Assembly: GCA_021798575.1 (NCBI GenBank)
Contig: JAJZGI010000011.1
Coordinates: 1-47,137 of the forward strand
Origin: Pseudomonadota bacterium
Lineage (GTDB): Bacteria > Pseudomonadota > Alphaproteobacteria > Acetobacterales > Acetobacteraceae
Reading direction: 5' to 3'
Length of the DNA: 47,137 nt
Each line of letters starts with the position of its first letter. Positions within the stretch are counted from its first letter, which is position 1. The notes under the pieces were generated by a model. It worked only from the letters and a program-made list of their open reading frames with translations. It made no database searches and was not told the origin of the DNA. The position numbers were made by a program, and so were the translations under genes. Below are positions 36,595-44,212 of this stretch, in pieces.

Positions 36595-37299
36595 CTACCG
36601 GCACAAAGCCCCGCAGATAAGCCGCAGATGCATCGCAGCCAACAACAAATTATCCCGCCCGTAGCGGAAGTGCGAGACCCCACCCTCGGCAACGCTAAAA
36701 TATCGCACGGCGGCCGGAACATTCACCACGGGCACGCCCTCCCAGCACAGCCGCACGACCGCCTCGGTATCGAAATCATAGCGCCGCATGTGCCGGCTCG
36801 CCTCCATCACCATGAGCAGGCGCCGCAGCGGATACACACGGAACCCGAAAAGCGCGTCGCCGATGCCCCGGCGCGCCTCCAGCCGTGCCAGTACATTGGA
36901 GATCCGCCGCCCCAGCACGCGCACGCGCGGCGCGCTGGCGTCGAATATCGGCACACCCAGGATCATGCTGCTCGGGTTCCGCATCGAGATTTCGATAAAC
37001 CGGCCTATCTCAGCGGCCGGGTGCTGGCCGTCGGCATCCATCACCAGCGCATGGGTAAAACCCTCAAGCACTGCGGCGCGCACACCCTCCAGCACCGCAG
37101 CGCCCTTGCCGCCATTTCTCGCGCGGCGGATCACCCGCAGCCCATCCTGCGATTCTACCCCGCTATCATCATCGCCACCGTCGATCACGAGCCACACATG
37201 CGGCCAGCGGCAAAGCGCATCCGCAACCGTCCCCGCCAGCCTGGCGCCGGGTTCATAGCTGGGGATCAGAACAAGGTAGGTGTCAGGCCCGGCTGCCAC
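36595..37299 (-). CDS. GT2 glycosyltransferase of the pigment locus (ApeJ-like)
   Basis: A 234-residue family 2 glycosyltransferase with VLIPSYEPG at 10-18, a GDDDSG loop and the metal-binding MDADGQHP at 87-94. The C-terminal VSHFRYGRDNLLLAAMHLRL resembles the glycosyltransferases encoded in aryl-polyene clusters. It lacks C-terminal membrane helices. It may glycosylate the polyene or its carrier lipid. The start is a GTG at 37299, overlapping the halogenase end by 17 bp, so the two are co-transcribed away from the methyltransferase. Confidence 0.82.
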   Translation of the reverse strand: MAAGPDTYLVLIPSYEPGARLAGTVADALCRWPHVWLVIDGGDDDSGVESQDGLRVIRRARNGGKGAAVLEGVRAAVLEGFTHALVMDADGQHPAAEIGRFIEISMRNPSSMILGVPIFDASAPRVRVLGRRISNVLARLEARRGIGDALFGFRVYPLRRLLMVMEASRHMRRYDFDTEAVVRLCWEGVPVVNVPAAVRYFSVAEGGVSHFRYGRDNLLLAAMHLRLICGALCR

Positions 37300-38587
37300 G
37301 CGCCCCGCCGGAGAAACGGAACCGCAGATGCGAAAATTTTGTTACGTAATAGATGCACCGGAACAGATACAGCCGCAGGGTTATCCGCCAGTCCGCCGCA
37401 ATGCCACCCGCAAGCAGCGAGAGCACGGCCTCCTCCATCCGGAACATGTTTCGTGGCGACATGAACAAATTGCGCATCGCGGGCTCGCGGATACGGTAGA
37501 TGAACCAGGTGAACGCGCCCAGAGCCCCGCGCGTCTGCGTATCGTAGCGGCGGAGAATGCGAGGCGCACGGTTCGGCCGGTTCAGGCAGGCGTCCACGGC
37601 GTCAGCCGCCCAGAAACCCGTCTGCATCGCGATATACACGCCGGTGGAAAAAACCGGGTCGATAAAGGTGCAGGCATCCCCAGCCATGATAAAGTTCCGC
37701 CCGCTCAAAATTTTCGAGGCATAGGAGTAGTTGCCGGTGGCGGAAACATTGCCCACCAGCGTCGCGTCCCGCAGCCGGTCGGCGATCTCGGGGCTGGAGG
37801 CGATGAGTCCCATAAAAAAACTGTTGAGGTCGGTCCCACGATTTTTGAAAAACGCCGCGGGGCAGACCGCGCCGATGCTGGTCGCCCCATCGGAGAGCGG
37901 AATGAACCAGAACCAGCCATTGTCAAACCAGACGATGGAGATATTTCCCGCCGCCTGGCCGGGCAGGCGCCGTGCGTTGGTGAAGTGGCCGAATATCGCG
38001 GCGCTGTCGTTGCGCGCATCGCGCGCCTTGGCACCCATCTGCGTGGCCAGCAACGTGTCGCGGCCCGACGCATCCACGATGAATCCGGCGCGCCATTCGC
38101 GCGTCGTTCCGTCCTGGTTCACGGCGCTAACGCGGGGGCAATCATCGTCGGCAAACGCAACCCCGGTGACACGACACTCCTCGATCACCTCCGCCCCTTT
38201 CGTGGCGGCATTCCGGAGCAGAATATGATCAAAGCTGGAGCGCCGGACCTGGAAGGCGTAGGGGAAACGCTTGTCCCAGGCATTGGCAAATTCATAGCGG
38301 ACGCTCTTGCCGTGGAACGGCGAGACAAATTCGATCCCATGCTTGTGCTGGGCGCTGGTCTCGACCCGCGCCCGCACGCCGAGACGGTCCAGCAGCGGCA
38401 AATTATAGGGAAGCAGCGATTCACCGATATGGAAGCGCGGGTGCTTTTCCTTCTCAAGCAGCACGACCCGCCGACCGCGCTCGGCCAGCAGCGCCGCGAC
38501 GCTGGAGCCCGCCGGCCCGCCGCCGATCACCAGTACGTCGCAATCCGGCGGCGCGGGGCTGACTGCAAGCTGCGCAACTGATGCCAC
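37283..38587 (-). CDS. Flavin-dependent halogenase
   Basis: A 434-residue FAD enzyme. The dinucleotide motif GGGPAGSS is at 22-29 and GESLLP at 55-60. Two halogenase hallmarks are present: Lys82 in KHGIEF at the position of the catalytic lysine, and GWFWFIP at 224-230, matching GWxWxIP. The C-terminal FAD motif GDACTFIDPVFSTGV at 303-317 matches phenol/pyrrole-type halogenases. Such enzymes make hypohalous acid from FADH2, O2 and halide and halogenate aromatic rings. Xanthomonadins are brominated, so this may brominate or chlorinate the polyene head group. I chose the GTG at 38587 because of AAGGGAG upstream; a longer frame to 38686 would overlap the divergent methyltransferase. Confidence 0.82.
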   Translation of the reverse strand: MASVAQLAVSPAPPDCDVLVIGGGPAGSSVAALLAERGRRVVLLEKEKHPRFHIGESLLPYNLPLLDRLGVRARVETSAQHKHGIEFVSPFHGKSVRYEFANAWDKRFPYAFQVRRSSFDHILLRNAATKGAEVIEECRVTGVAFADDDCPRVSAVNQDGTTREWRAGFIVDASGRDTLLATQMGAKARDARNDSAAIFGHFTNARRLPGQAAGNISIVWFDNGWFWFIPLSDGATSIGAVCPAAFFKNRGTDLNSFFMGLIASSPEIADRLRDATLVGNVSATGNYSYASKILSGRNFIMAGDACTFIDPVFSTGVYIAMQTGFWAADAVDACLNRPNRAPRILRRYDTQTRGALGAFTWFIYRIREPAMRNLFMSPRNMFRMEEAVLSLLAGGIAADWRITLRLYLFRCIYYVTKFSHLRFRFSGGARGSRA

Positions 38588-38678
38588 GCCAAGACTCCCT
38601 TGAACAAACGAGACGTTGACCGGAACGGCGTATCCGGTGAAGAATGGCAGGAGCGCAATAAGCCACAGGTTCGCCGTC

Positions 38679-39452
38679 ATGTCCAACGCGGAAGATGATA
38701 ATGACGCCCTGCGCTCCCACGCGCTTGTGGATGAATACTACAGCAACCCGGCGCAGCGCCGGTCTTCCATGCGCGCGCTATTCAACCGGTCAGCCCAACA
38801 TTACGACAAGGTTAACAAAATTTTCTCGCTGGGCTCCGGCGCGTGGTACCGCCGCTTTTCCCTGCGTCGTGCGGGCGTGCGGCCGGGTGCGCTCGTGGTC
38901 GATATCGCCGTCGGCACCGGCCTGTTGGCGCGCGAGGCACTGGCGCTCAACGGTGATCCCGCCCTGGTCATCGGCGTCGATCTCAGCGAGGCGATGCTGC
39001 AAATCGCCCAGCGCAATCTCGCCATTCCACTCATCCAGGCCGCGGCGGAGGCGCTGCCGCTGGCGCCCGATATCGCGGATTTCGTGACGATGGGTTTCGC
39101 GCTGCGCCATGTCGCGGATCTGAAGGCGATGTTCCATGAGGCCATGCGCGTGCTCCGCCCGGGTGGGGCCATCATCCTGCTGGAGATCAGCGCGCCGCGT
39201 AACCTTCTCTGTCGCGCGCTGGCAGCCGCCGTCATCGGTTTCATGGTGCCGTTGGTTTCGCTGCTGATGACGCGCGATGCCCGTGCCCGCACCTTGATGC
39301 AGTATCATTGGCGGACGATCCTGCACTGCATACCTCCCGATGTGGTGCTGCGCGTCCTGGCCGAATGCGGCTTTGCCAACGCAGCCTGCTCGAGCGAATT
39401 CGATCTGTTCCGTTGCTACAAAGCCATCAAGCCGACGAGCACGGCGGGATGA
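38679..39452 (+). CDS. UbiE-like class I SAM-dependent methyltransferase
   Basis: A 257-residue methyltransferase. Motif I is VVDIAVGTGLLAREAL (73-88), GVDLSEAMLQIA follows, and GFALRHVADL matches the UbiE/MenG signature region. VLRPGGAIILLEIS is the usual post-motif. UbiE relatives methylate quinones, but the neighbours here suggest O- or C-methylation of the aryl polyene head; xanthomonadin I has a methoxyphenyl group. The first ATG of the frame lies within the halogenase promoter region; the ATG at 38679 is more plausible. It overlaps the antiporter by 4 bp. Confidence 0.82.
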   Translation: MSNAEDDNDALRSHALVDEYYSNPAQRRSSMRALFNRSAQHYDKVNKIFSLGSGAWYRRFSLRRAGVRPGALVVDIAVGTGLLAREALALNGDPALVIGVDLSEAMLQIAQRNLAIPLIQAAAEALPLAPDIADFVTMGFALRHVADLKAMFHEAMRVLRPGGAIILLEISAPRNLLCRALAAAVIGFMVPLVSLLMTRDARARTLMQYHWRTILHCIPPDVVLRVLAECGFANAACSSEFDLFRCYKAIKPTSTAG

Positions 39453-40732
39453 AGATCATGGTTGCGCAACAGAGCGAAGCGCTGCTCATCTCGGTGCTGT
39501 TGCAGCTGGTCATCATGGTCGGCGCGGCACGCGCACTCAACCTGTTGTTCCGCCGCTGGGGCCAACCGGGGGTAATCGGGGAGATCGTGGCGGGCCTGCT
39601 GCTGGGCCCCTCGCTGTTCGGGCATTTTTTTCCTGGCGTCTCCGCCGAGGTTTTCGGGCTGCAACCGGCCCCTTCGATCATGATCCTGTCGCAGATCGGC
39701 CTCATCCTGCTGATGTTCCAGATCGGCATGGGTTTTGAATTCAGCCGGCTCCGTGAGCCCAGGGCACGCCGCGCGCTCCTGCCGGTGGCGGCTGTCTCGG
39801 TGGTCGTGCCGTTGGGCTTAGGTGTCTGGCTCGGGTATCTCTCCGCGCCATATTTCGCGGGAGAAATTCCCGTGCGGATCTACGCGCTTTTCTGTGGCGT
39901 GGCGATGGCGATCACGGCGGTGCCGGTGCTGGGCCGCATCCTCGCGGGCTACGGCATGCTGCGCCAGGAGCTGGGCGTTCTCGCGATCTCCGCCGCGGCG
40001 ATCAACGATATCGCCGGCTGGCTCCTGCTGGCCGTGGTGGGTGCGCTCGCGGCCGCAAAATTTTCGGTCGGGCGAGAGGTACTGCATCTGGCTTTGGTAT
40101 TCGGCTTCGTCCTGCTCTGCATCTTCATGCTCCGTCCCGCGACAAACTTTCTGTTGAAGACATTTCCCGTGCGCGAAGGTGAAGTCCCGCCCACGCTGAT
40201 GTCCATCATACTCATCGCGGTGTTCATGCTCGGCATGGTCACGTTCAAGCTCGGGCTGTTCGGGATCTTTGGTGGCTTTGTCGGCGGGTTATTGGTACAT
40301 GAGCATCAGGAGTTCTGCACGGCATGGCGCCGCCAGGTCGGCGGCTTTGTGCTGGTTTTCTTCCTGCCCATATTTTTCACCTATACCGGCCTGCATACCA
40401 ACCTGCTGGGCCTGACGACCCGCACGGATTTTCTATGGCTGCTGACATTCCTCATGGTATCGATCGCGGGAAAAATCGTTCCGGTGACACTGGCAGCAAA
40501 ATGGGCGGGCTACCAAACCCACGCCGCATTGCTGCTCGGCGTCCTCATGAACACAAGGGCGCTGATGGAGTTGATCGTGCTCAATATCGGCCTCCAAACG
40601 GGTTTTCTGCCGCCAAAAATGTTCACCATTCTCGTCACCATGGCCGTGGTGACAACGGTGATGGTCGGCCCGGCGCTGAAATTTCTCACACCGAAACTGG
40701 GGCTCACGACGTCGATCGATATCGAGGCTTAA
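39449..40732 (+). CDS. Kef/CPA2-type cation:proton antiporter
   Basis: A 427-residue membrane protein with about 12 TMs of the Na+/H+ exchanger (CPA2, Kef-like) family: RRWGQPGVIGEIVAGLLLGPS near the N-terminus and AAAINDIAGWLLLAVVGAL with a conserved Asp in the middle. It has no C-terminal TrkA-N regulatory domain. It exchanges K+ or Na+ for protons and may aid pH homeostasis in an acidophile. Co-transcription with the methyltransferase is indicated by ATGA coupling. Any link to the pigment is unknown. Confidence 0.88.
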   Translation: MKIMVAQQSEALLISVLLQLVIMVGAARALNLLFRRWGQPGVIGEIVAGLLLGPSLFGHFFPGVSAEVFGLQPAPSIMILSQIGLILLMFQIGMGFEFSRLREPRARRALLPVAAVSVVVPLGLGVWLGYLSAPYFAGEIPVRIYALFCGVAMAITAVPVLGRILAGYGMLRQELGVLAISAAAINDIAGWLLLAVVGALAAAKFSVGREVLHLALVFGFVLLCIFMLRPATNFLLKTFPVREGEVPPTLMSIILIAVFMLGMVTFKLGLFGIFGGFVGGLLVHEHQEFCTAWRRQVGGFVLVFFLPIFFTYTGLHTNLLGLTTRTDFLWLLTFLMVSIAGKIVPVTLAAKWAGYQTHAALLLGVLMNTRALMELIVLNIGLQTGFLPPKMFTILVTMAVVTTVMVGPALKFLTPKLGLTTSIDIEA

Positions 40733-40998
40733 GGTGCTGGGCTCTGCGTCCCGTTGAACCGACCGGCAAATGCATCGGCGCCGTCGCGGACCGCCTGCCA
40801 GGTCATGATCGCACCGTTTTTGATTCCCTCGCCGATCTGCGAGGCGCCCTGGCCGACAGAGTCCGCGCCGGAGCTGAACTGCTGTGCAACATTCCCGGAG
40901 TTCGGGGACGGCGCGGATTGCGCAAACGCCGGTACCGCGATGAGCATCGCCACGGCTGCAAAAAAGAGCATGGGTATTGGGTATCGCCGGACCATCAT
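40729..40998 (-). CDS. Small secreted hypothetical protein
   Basis: An 89-residue protein with a clear signal peptide (1-26, ending VPAFAQ). The mature part is short, Ser/Gly-rich and helical (QQFSSGADSVGQGASQIGEG, WQAVRDGADAFAGRF). I do not recognise the family. GAGGTTG precedes the double ATG start. It converges with the antiporter and overlaps its end by 4 bp. Confidence 0.68.
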   Translation of the reverse strand: MMVRRYPIPMLFFAAVAMLIAVPAFAQSAPSPNSGNVAQQFSSGADSVGQGASQIGEGIKNGAIMTWQAVRDGADAFAGRFNGTQSPAP

Positions 40999-41021
40999 AT
41001 CAACCTCGCTTCCGTGACTCT

Positions 41022-41050
41022 AGAATAGCCTACGCCGGCACAACCGTAAA
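41022..41050 (-). promoter_or_regulatory. Candidate promoter of the small secreted protein
   Basis: On the minus strand TTTACG (41045-41050), a 17-bp spacer and TATTCT (41022-41027) match four of six bases each in the -35 and -10 consensus. Transcription would begin near 41015, 17 bases before the ATG at 40998. Confidence 0.45.
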
Positions 41051-41110
41051 TGTGGAGAAATCTCGCTTGATTAATCGGCTGAACACCTGTTTTCGGGGCC
41101 TTGGGCAACC

Positions 41111-41116
41111 TATAAT
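41111..41116 (+). promoter_or_regulatory. Perfect TATAAT -10 element directly upstream of the chorismatase
   Basis: TATAAT at 41111-41116 ends 8 bases before the ATG at 41125, so transcription would begin within a base or two of the start codon. The -35 region (near TGTTTT, 41088-41093) is poor. No ribosome-binding site is visible, so a leaderless mRNA is likely. Confidence 0.6.
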
Positions 41117-41124
41117 GTTACACG

Positions 41125-42105
41125 ATGGCATTTTCTGCTTTAACCCTCCGTTACGCTGACCAATCTTCGGTCGGCGTGCATTTGGCGCGCGCCGACCATC
41201 TGCTGGGTATCGTCGGGTTCGGTGCGCAGCCGCCGAAGAAACTTCTACAATCCTGCCCGTTCGTGCGCGCGCCGTTGATGCCCCTGGCCAAGTGTCCGGC
41301 GTTCGAGATCTGGACCGCCGCATCGCCCACGCGACGTTGCGAGGTCGGCCCGGTCGTGGGCGCCTGTAGCGCCGAGTTGGCGTTTGGTGTCGTCCCGCTA
41401 CCGGAGGATGCCGCGATCGAGGGTATCGTGGAACGCGCATATGGCGATATTTTCCGGTTTCTCGACCAGACCGGTTTCAACCAACCCATCCGGTTCTGGA
41501 ATTATCTGACGCGCATCACGGAAGACGAGCAGGGAATGGAGCGCTACCGGCATTTCAACATCGGCCGGCATCATGCGTTCATGGCGCATCTGCGCCAATC
41601 CGTGCCGCCGGCGGCCAGCTGCCTGGGCGCGCATGATGGCGAGTCCATCATCTATTTTCTGGCCGCACGGGAGGCGGCGACGCCGATTGAAAATCCCCGG
41701 CAGGTCAGCGCCTACGCCTATCCGGAAATCTACGGCCCGCGCAGCCCAAGTTTTTCCCGCGCGGCACTCTACGGCGGGGATGCGCTGTTCATCTCGGGGA
41801 CGGCGAGCATCGTCGGCCATGAAACACGCCATCCGGGCGATCTACCCGGCCAGATTCATGAGACGATCGAAAATCTCAAAATCCTCATGGCGAACGCGCG
41901 GCAAAACCTATCCTCGGTAAGGCCTGAGGATCTGGCATTGAAAATCTATCTGCGGCACGCGGATTATCATGCGCCGGTGGAGGCCGCGCTCAACGCGGCG
42001 TTCGGTATGCGCAACCAGCGTCTGTATCTGCTGGCGGAGATCTGTCGGAGAGAGCTGCTGGTTGAAATCGAGGCCTTCCATCAGGCAGAGCGCGATCATG
42101 GGTAA
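41125..42105 (+). CDS. xanB2: Chorismatase, 3-hydroxybenzoate-type (XanB2/Hyg5-like)
   Basis: A 326-residue protein of the FkbO/Hyg5/XanB2 chorismatase family. Landmarks are RFWNYLTRITEDEQGMERY (123-141), ENPRQVSAYAYPEIYGPRSP (189-208), FISGTASIVGHE (222-233) and ELLVEIEAF (310-318). The family splits chorismate to pyruvate plus a dihydroxycyclohexadiene acid, 3-hydroxybenzoate or 4-hydroxybenzoate. As I recall, 3-HBA-forming members carry Gly and Cys at two active-site positions; Gly225 in SGTAS and Cys307 in EICRRELL could be these. It would supply the aryl starter for the ligase at 26021. It ends flush against the convergent TPR-glycosyltransferase. Confidence 0.9.
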   Translation: MAFSALTLRYADQSSVGVHLARADHLLGIVGFGAQPPKKLLQSCPFVRAPLMPLAKCPAFEIWTAASPTRRCEVGPVVGACSAELAFGVVPLPEDAAIEGIVERAYGDIFRFLDQTGFNQPIRFWNYLTRITEDEQGMERYRHFNIGRHHAFMAHLRQSVPPAASCLGAHDGESIIYFLAAREAATPIENPRQVSAYAYPEIYGPRSPSFSRAALYGGDALFISGTASIVGHETRHPGDLPGQIHETIENLKILMANARQNLSSVRPEDLALKIYLRHADYHAPVEAALNAAFGMRNQRLYLLAEICRRELLVEIEAFHQAERDHG

Positions 42106-43470
42106 TCAGATACTCTCACACACCCGTTCGATCACACCGGACCAGTCATAGGCCACCTGCTGGCGGAACAGCCGGACGGTCGGGTACCATGGCGTGTCCT
42201 CGCGCTCCAGCAGCCAGCGCCAGTCCGGCGCATAGGGCAGCACCAGCGCCGTCGGCACGCCGATCGCGCCCGCAACATGCACCACCGAAGTGTCGATACT
42301 CACCAGCCGCTCGACATGGCGCAGAATCGCCATGGTGTCGGCAAAATCGCCGATCTCCGCGCCGAGGTTGATCAGCGGCGCGCGGCCATAATAGCCTCCC
42401 ACCTGGCCGGTCTGCTCGCCCTTCTGCACGCTCAAAATCGCCAAATCGTCCCGCGCGAACAAAGGCGCGAACTGCGCCAGCCGGAGCGTGCGCTTGCGGT
42501 CGTTTTTATGCGTGGGTCTTCCGGCCCACACGAGCGCCACGCGGCGCTTGCCAGCGGGCACCAGCGCATCCAGTTTCTCGCCCCAATGCGCCACCAATGC
42601 GGGGTCCGGCGCAAAATAGCGCTCCTGGGGCACGTTCTCAGGGGTCAACCCCGCCAGGCGTGGCAGGCCCGAGAGCGGAATATAGGCGTCATATTCGCCG
42701 GTATCCTCCCACCGCGTGACAATCCGCCCAACGCCCGGGATCTGCCGCAGCAGGCCGGTCAGCTCGCCCGAGCAGGCCAGCACGGGTTCCGGGCATAGCT
42801 GCGCCGCCCACGGAATAAGCCGGGAGAATTGGATGCAATCGCCAAACCCCTGGTCGCCGATGATCAGCAGTCGGCCAGGCGGCAACGGCGCCCCATCCCA
42901 TTGGGGTTTTTCGGTCTTGGGCAGCATTCCCTCGGCCTGCTTGAGCTTGAATCGCCATTCATAGCTCTCCCAGCCCGCCGCCAGCCGCCCGGCGAGCAGC
43001 AGGGCTTCCGCCTTCTCAAAATGCGCCTCGGCGAACTCCGGGTCGATCGCCAGCGCCTGGTCGGAGACCCGTATCGCCTCATCCAGCTCCAGCCGCTCAT
43101 AATGGATCAGCGCCAGGTTGAAATAGGCGCGCGCATCTTGCGGAGCGAGCGCCACGGCCCGGTGCCCGGCGGCCAATGCATCCTCCAGCCGGCCCGCGCT
43201 ACGGTATATCTCGCACATGTTGCGCGGATAGAGTGCTACCTCCGGCGCCAACGCGGCGGATTTCTCCATCCGCTCTAGCGCCTGCGCGGTGCGGCCATTG
43301 CGATGCGCGACAATGCCGGCTAGGTGCAGAATGTGCGGATGTTCGGGCATCGCCGCCAGCATCCGGTCGGCCAGATCATCCGCTTCCGTGAGCTTGTTCT
43401 CTTGCTCCAGCGTGGCGAGCCTAGCCACCGCCTCGGAGAGCGGGATCACCTCTTTGCCCTGGCCGCTCAC
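42106..43470 (-). CDS. TPR-repeat protein with GT9-like glycosyltransferase domain
   Basis: A 454-residue protein. Residues 10-170 contain about four TPR repeats (for example YPRNMCEIYRSAGRLEDALA and ARAYFNLALIHYERLELDEA). The C-terminal half resembles heptosyltransferase/GT9-type GT-B enzymes: LIIGDQGFGDCIQFSRLIPW (202-221) and SIDTSVVHVAGAIGVPTALV near residue 400. TPR-GT fusions often glycosylate proteins or cell-surface polymers. The start is a GTG at 43470, overlapping the sulfotransferase stop (GTGA), so both were one transcription unit. Confidence 0.82.
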   Translation of the reverse strand: MSGQGKEVIPLSEAVARLATLEQENKLTEADDLADRMLAAMPEHPHILHLAGIVAHRNGRTAQALERMEKSAALAPEVALYPRNMCEIYRSAGRLEDALAAGHRAVALAPQDARAYFNLALIHYERLELDEAIRVSDQALAIDPEFAEAHFEKAEALLLAGRLAAGWESYEWRFKLKQAEGMLPKTEKPQWDGAPLPPGRLLIIGDQGFGDCIQFSRLIPWAAQLCPEPVLACSGELTGLLRQIPGVGRIVTRWEDTGEYDAYIPLSGLPRLAGLTPENVPQERYFAPDPALVAHWGEKLDALVPAGKRRVALVWAGRPTHKNDRKRTLRLAQFAPLFARDDLAILSVQKGEQTGQVGGYYGRAPLINLGAEIGDFADTMAILRHVERLVSIDTSVVHVAGAIGVPTALVLPYAPDWRWLLEREDTPWYPTVRLFRQQVAYDWSGVIERVCESI

Positions 43471-44096
43471 GGCGCGTCCCCATAGCCGAGTTCGTCGATC
43501 CAAGGCTGTAGAATCTCTTGCACCTCGGCGAACAGATCGGGCAGTCGCGCGCGATACTCCAGGTGCCGGTAGCGCCCGCGCGCGTGCAGCGGCTCGCGGA
43601 CCGCATAATGCCCGGGCGTGGGGTCACGGCGCGGCGCGGCATTGGTGCGCAATGCCGCTTCATCGGTCAGGCGGGCATCCTCCACGCCGATGAACTCCAA
43701 TACCCGCCGCAGCGTGGGCAGCGGCTCCGCCACCAAGTCTTCATAGCGCACCGGCATATAGCGCAGGGTGAGCTGGCCACGGTAGTGTTTCACCATCTCC
43801 ATGGTAAGCGCATAGTGCCGCGCTGCGGCGGCCATGGAGGCATGGGCATTGGCCTCCATCCTGCGGTCCTGGCTGAAAACGGAGAGCATGATATCGAGCG
43901 GATGGCGGATGACGTGCAGAACCGGCGCGTGGGGGAATAACAATTTAATGAGCCCCAGGTGCCAGAAATTGCCGCTGGCCCGGTTTGTGACATAGCGCAC
44001 ATCCGGCACACTCAGCCCCAGCCGGGCGTGGGTCTGCGCGTAGCGGCCCCGCAGCACAGCGGGGATATCGGCCCCGTTGAAGCGCGCCACCAAAAA
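43467..44096 (-). pseudogene. Sulfotransferase missing its N-terminal P-loop
   Basis: The C-terminal ~209 residues of a sulfotransferase-3-like protein. ASGNFWHLGLIKLLFPHA and HVIRHPLDIMLSVFSQ hold the 3'-phosphate-binding Arg/Ser region for PAPS. The usual N-terminal 5'-phosphosulfate loop (a PRSGTT-like motif) is absent, and the frame is closed by a stop at 44097-44099 with only a TTG available as start. Homologues are normally longer and often TPR-fused. The break coincides with an AT-rich stretch and the phage-like module, so the gene was probably cut by an insertion or recombination. If translated it should be inactive. Confidence 0.72.
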
Positions 44097-44212
44097 TTAG
44101 CATTCCTGACACCAATAATTAGAAAATCGCATTTCTCACTTCCGCACTAACACTAGAAACGCCCAACAGCTAACATCGCGGCCAAAAGGAGGGTGGCATG
44201 GTCTCCCGGAAG

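Noticed and set aside
38588-38686. Longer N-terminus for the halogenase starting at 38686
   Set aside because: It would add 33 hydrophobic residues before the FAD motif and overlap the divergent methyltransferase start; the GTG at 38587 has AAGGGAG upstream.
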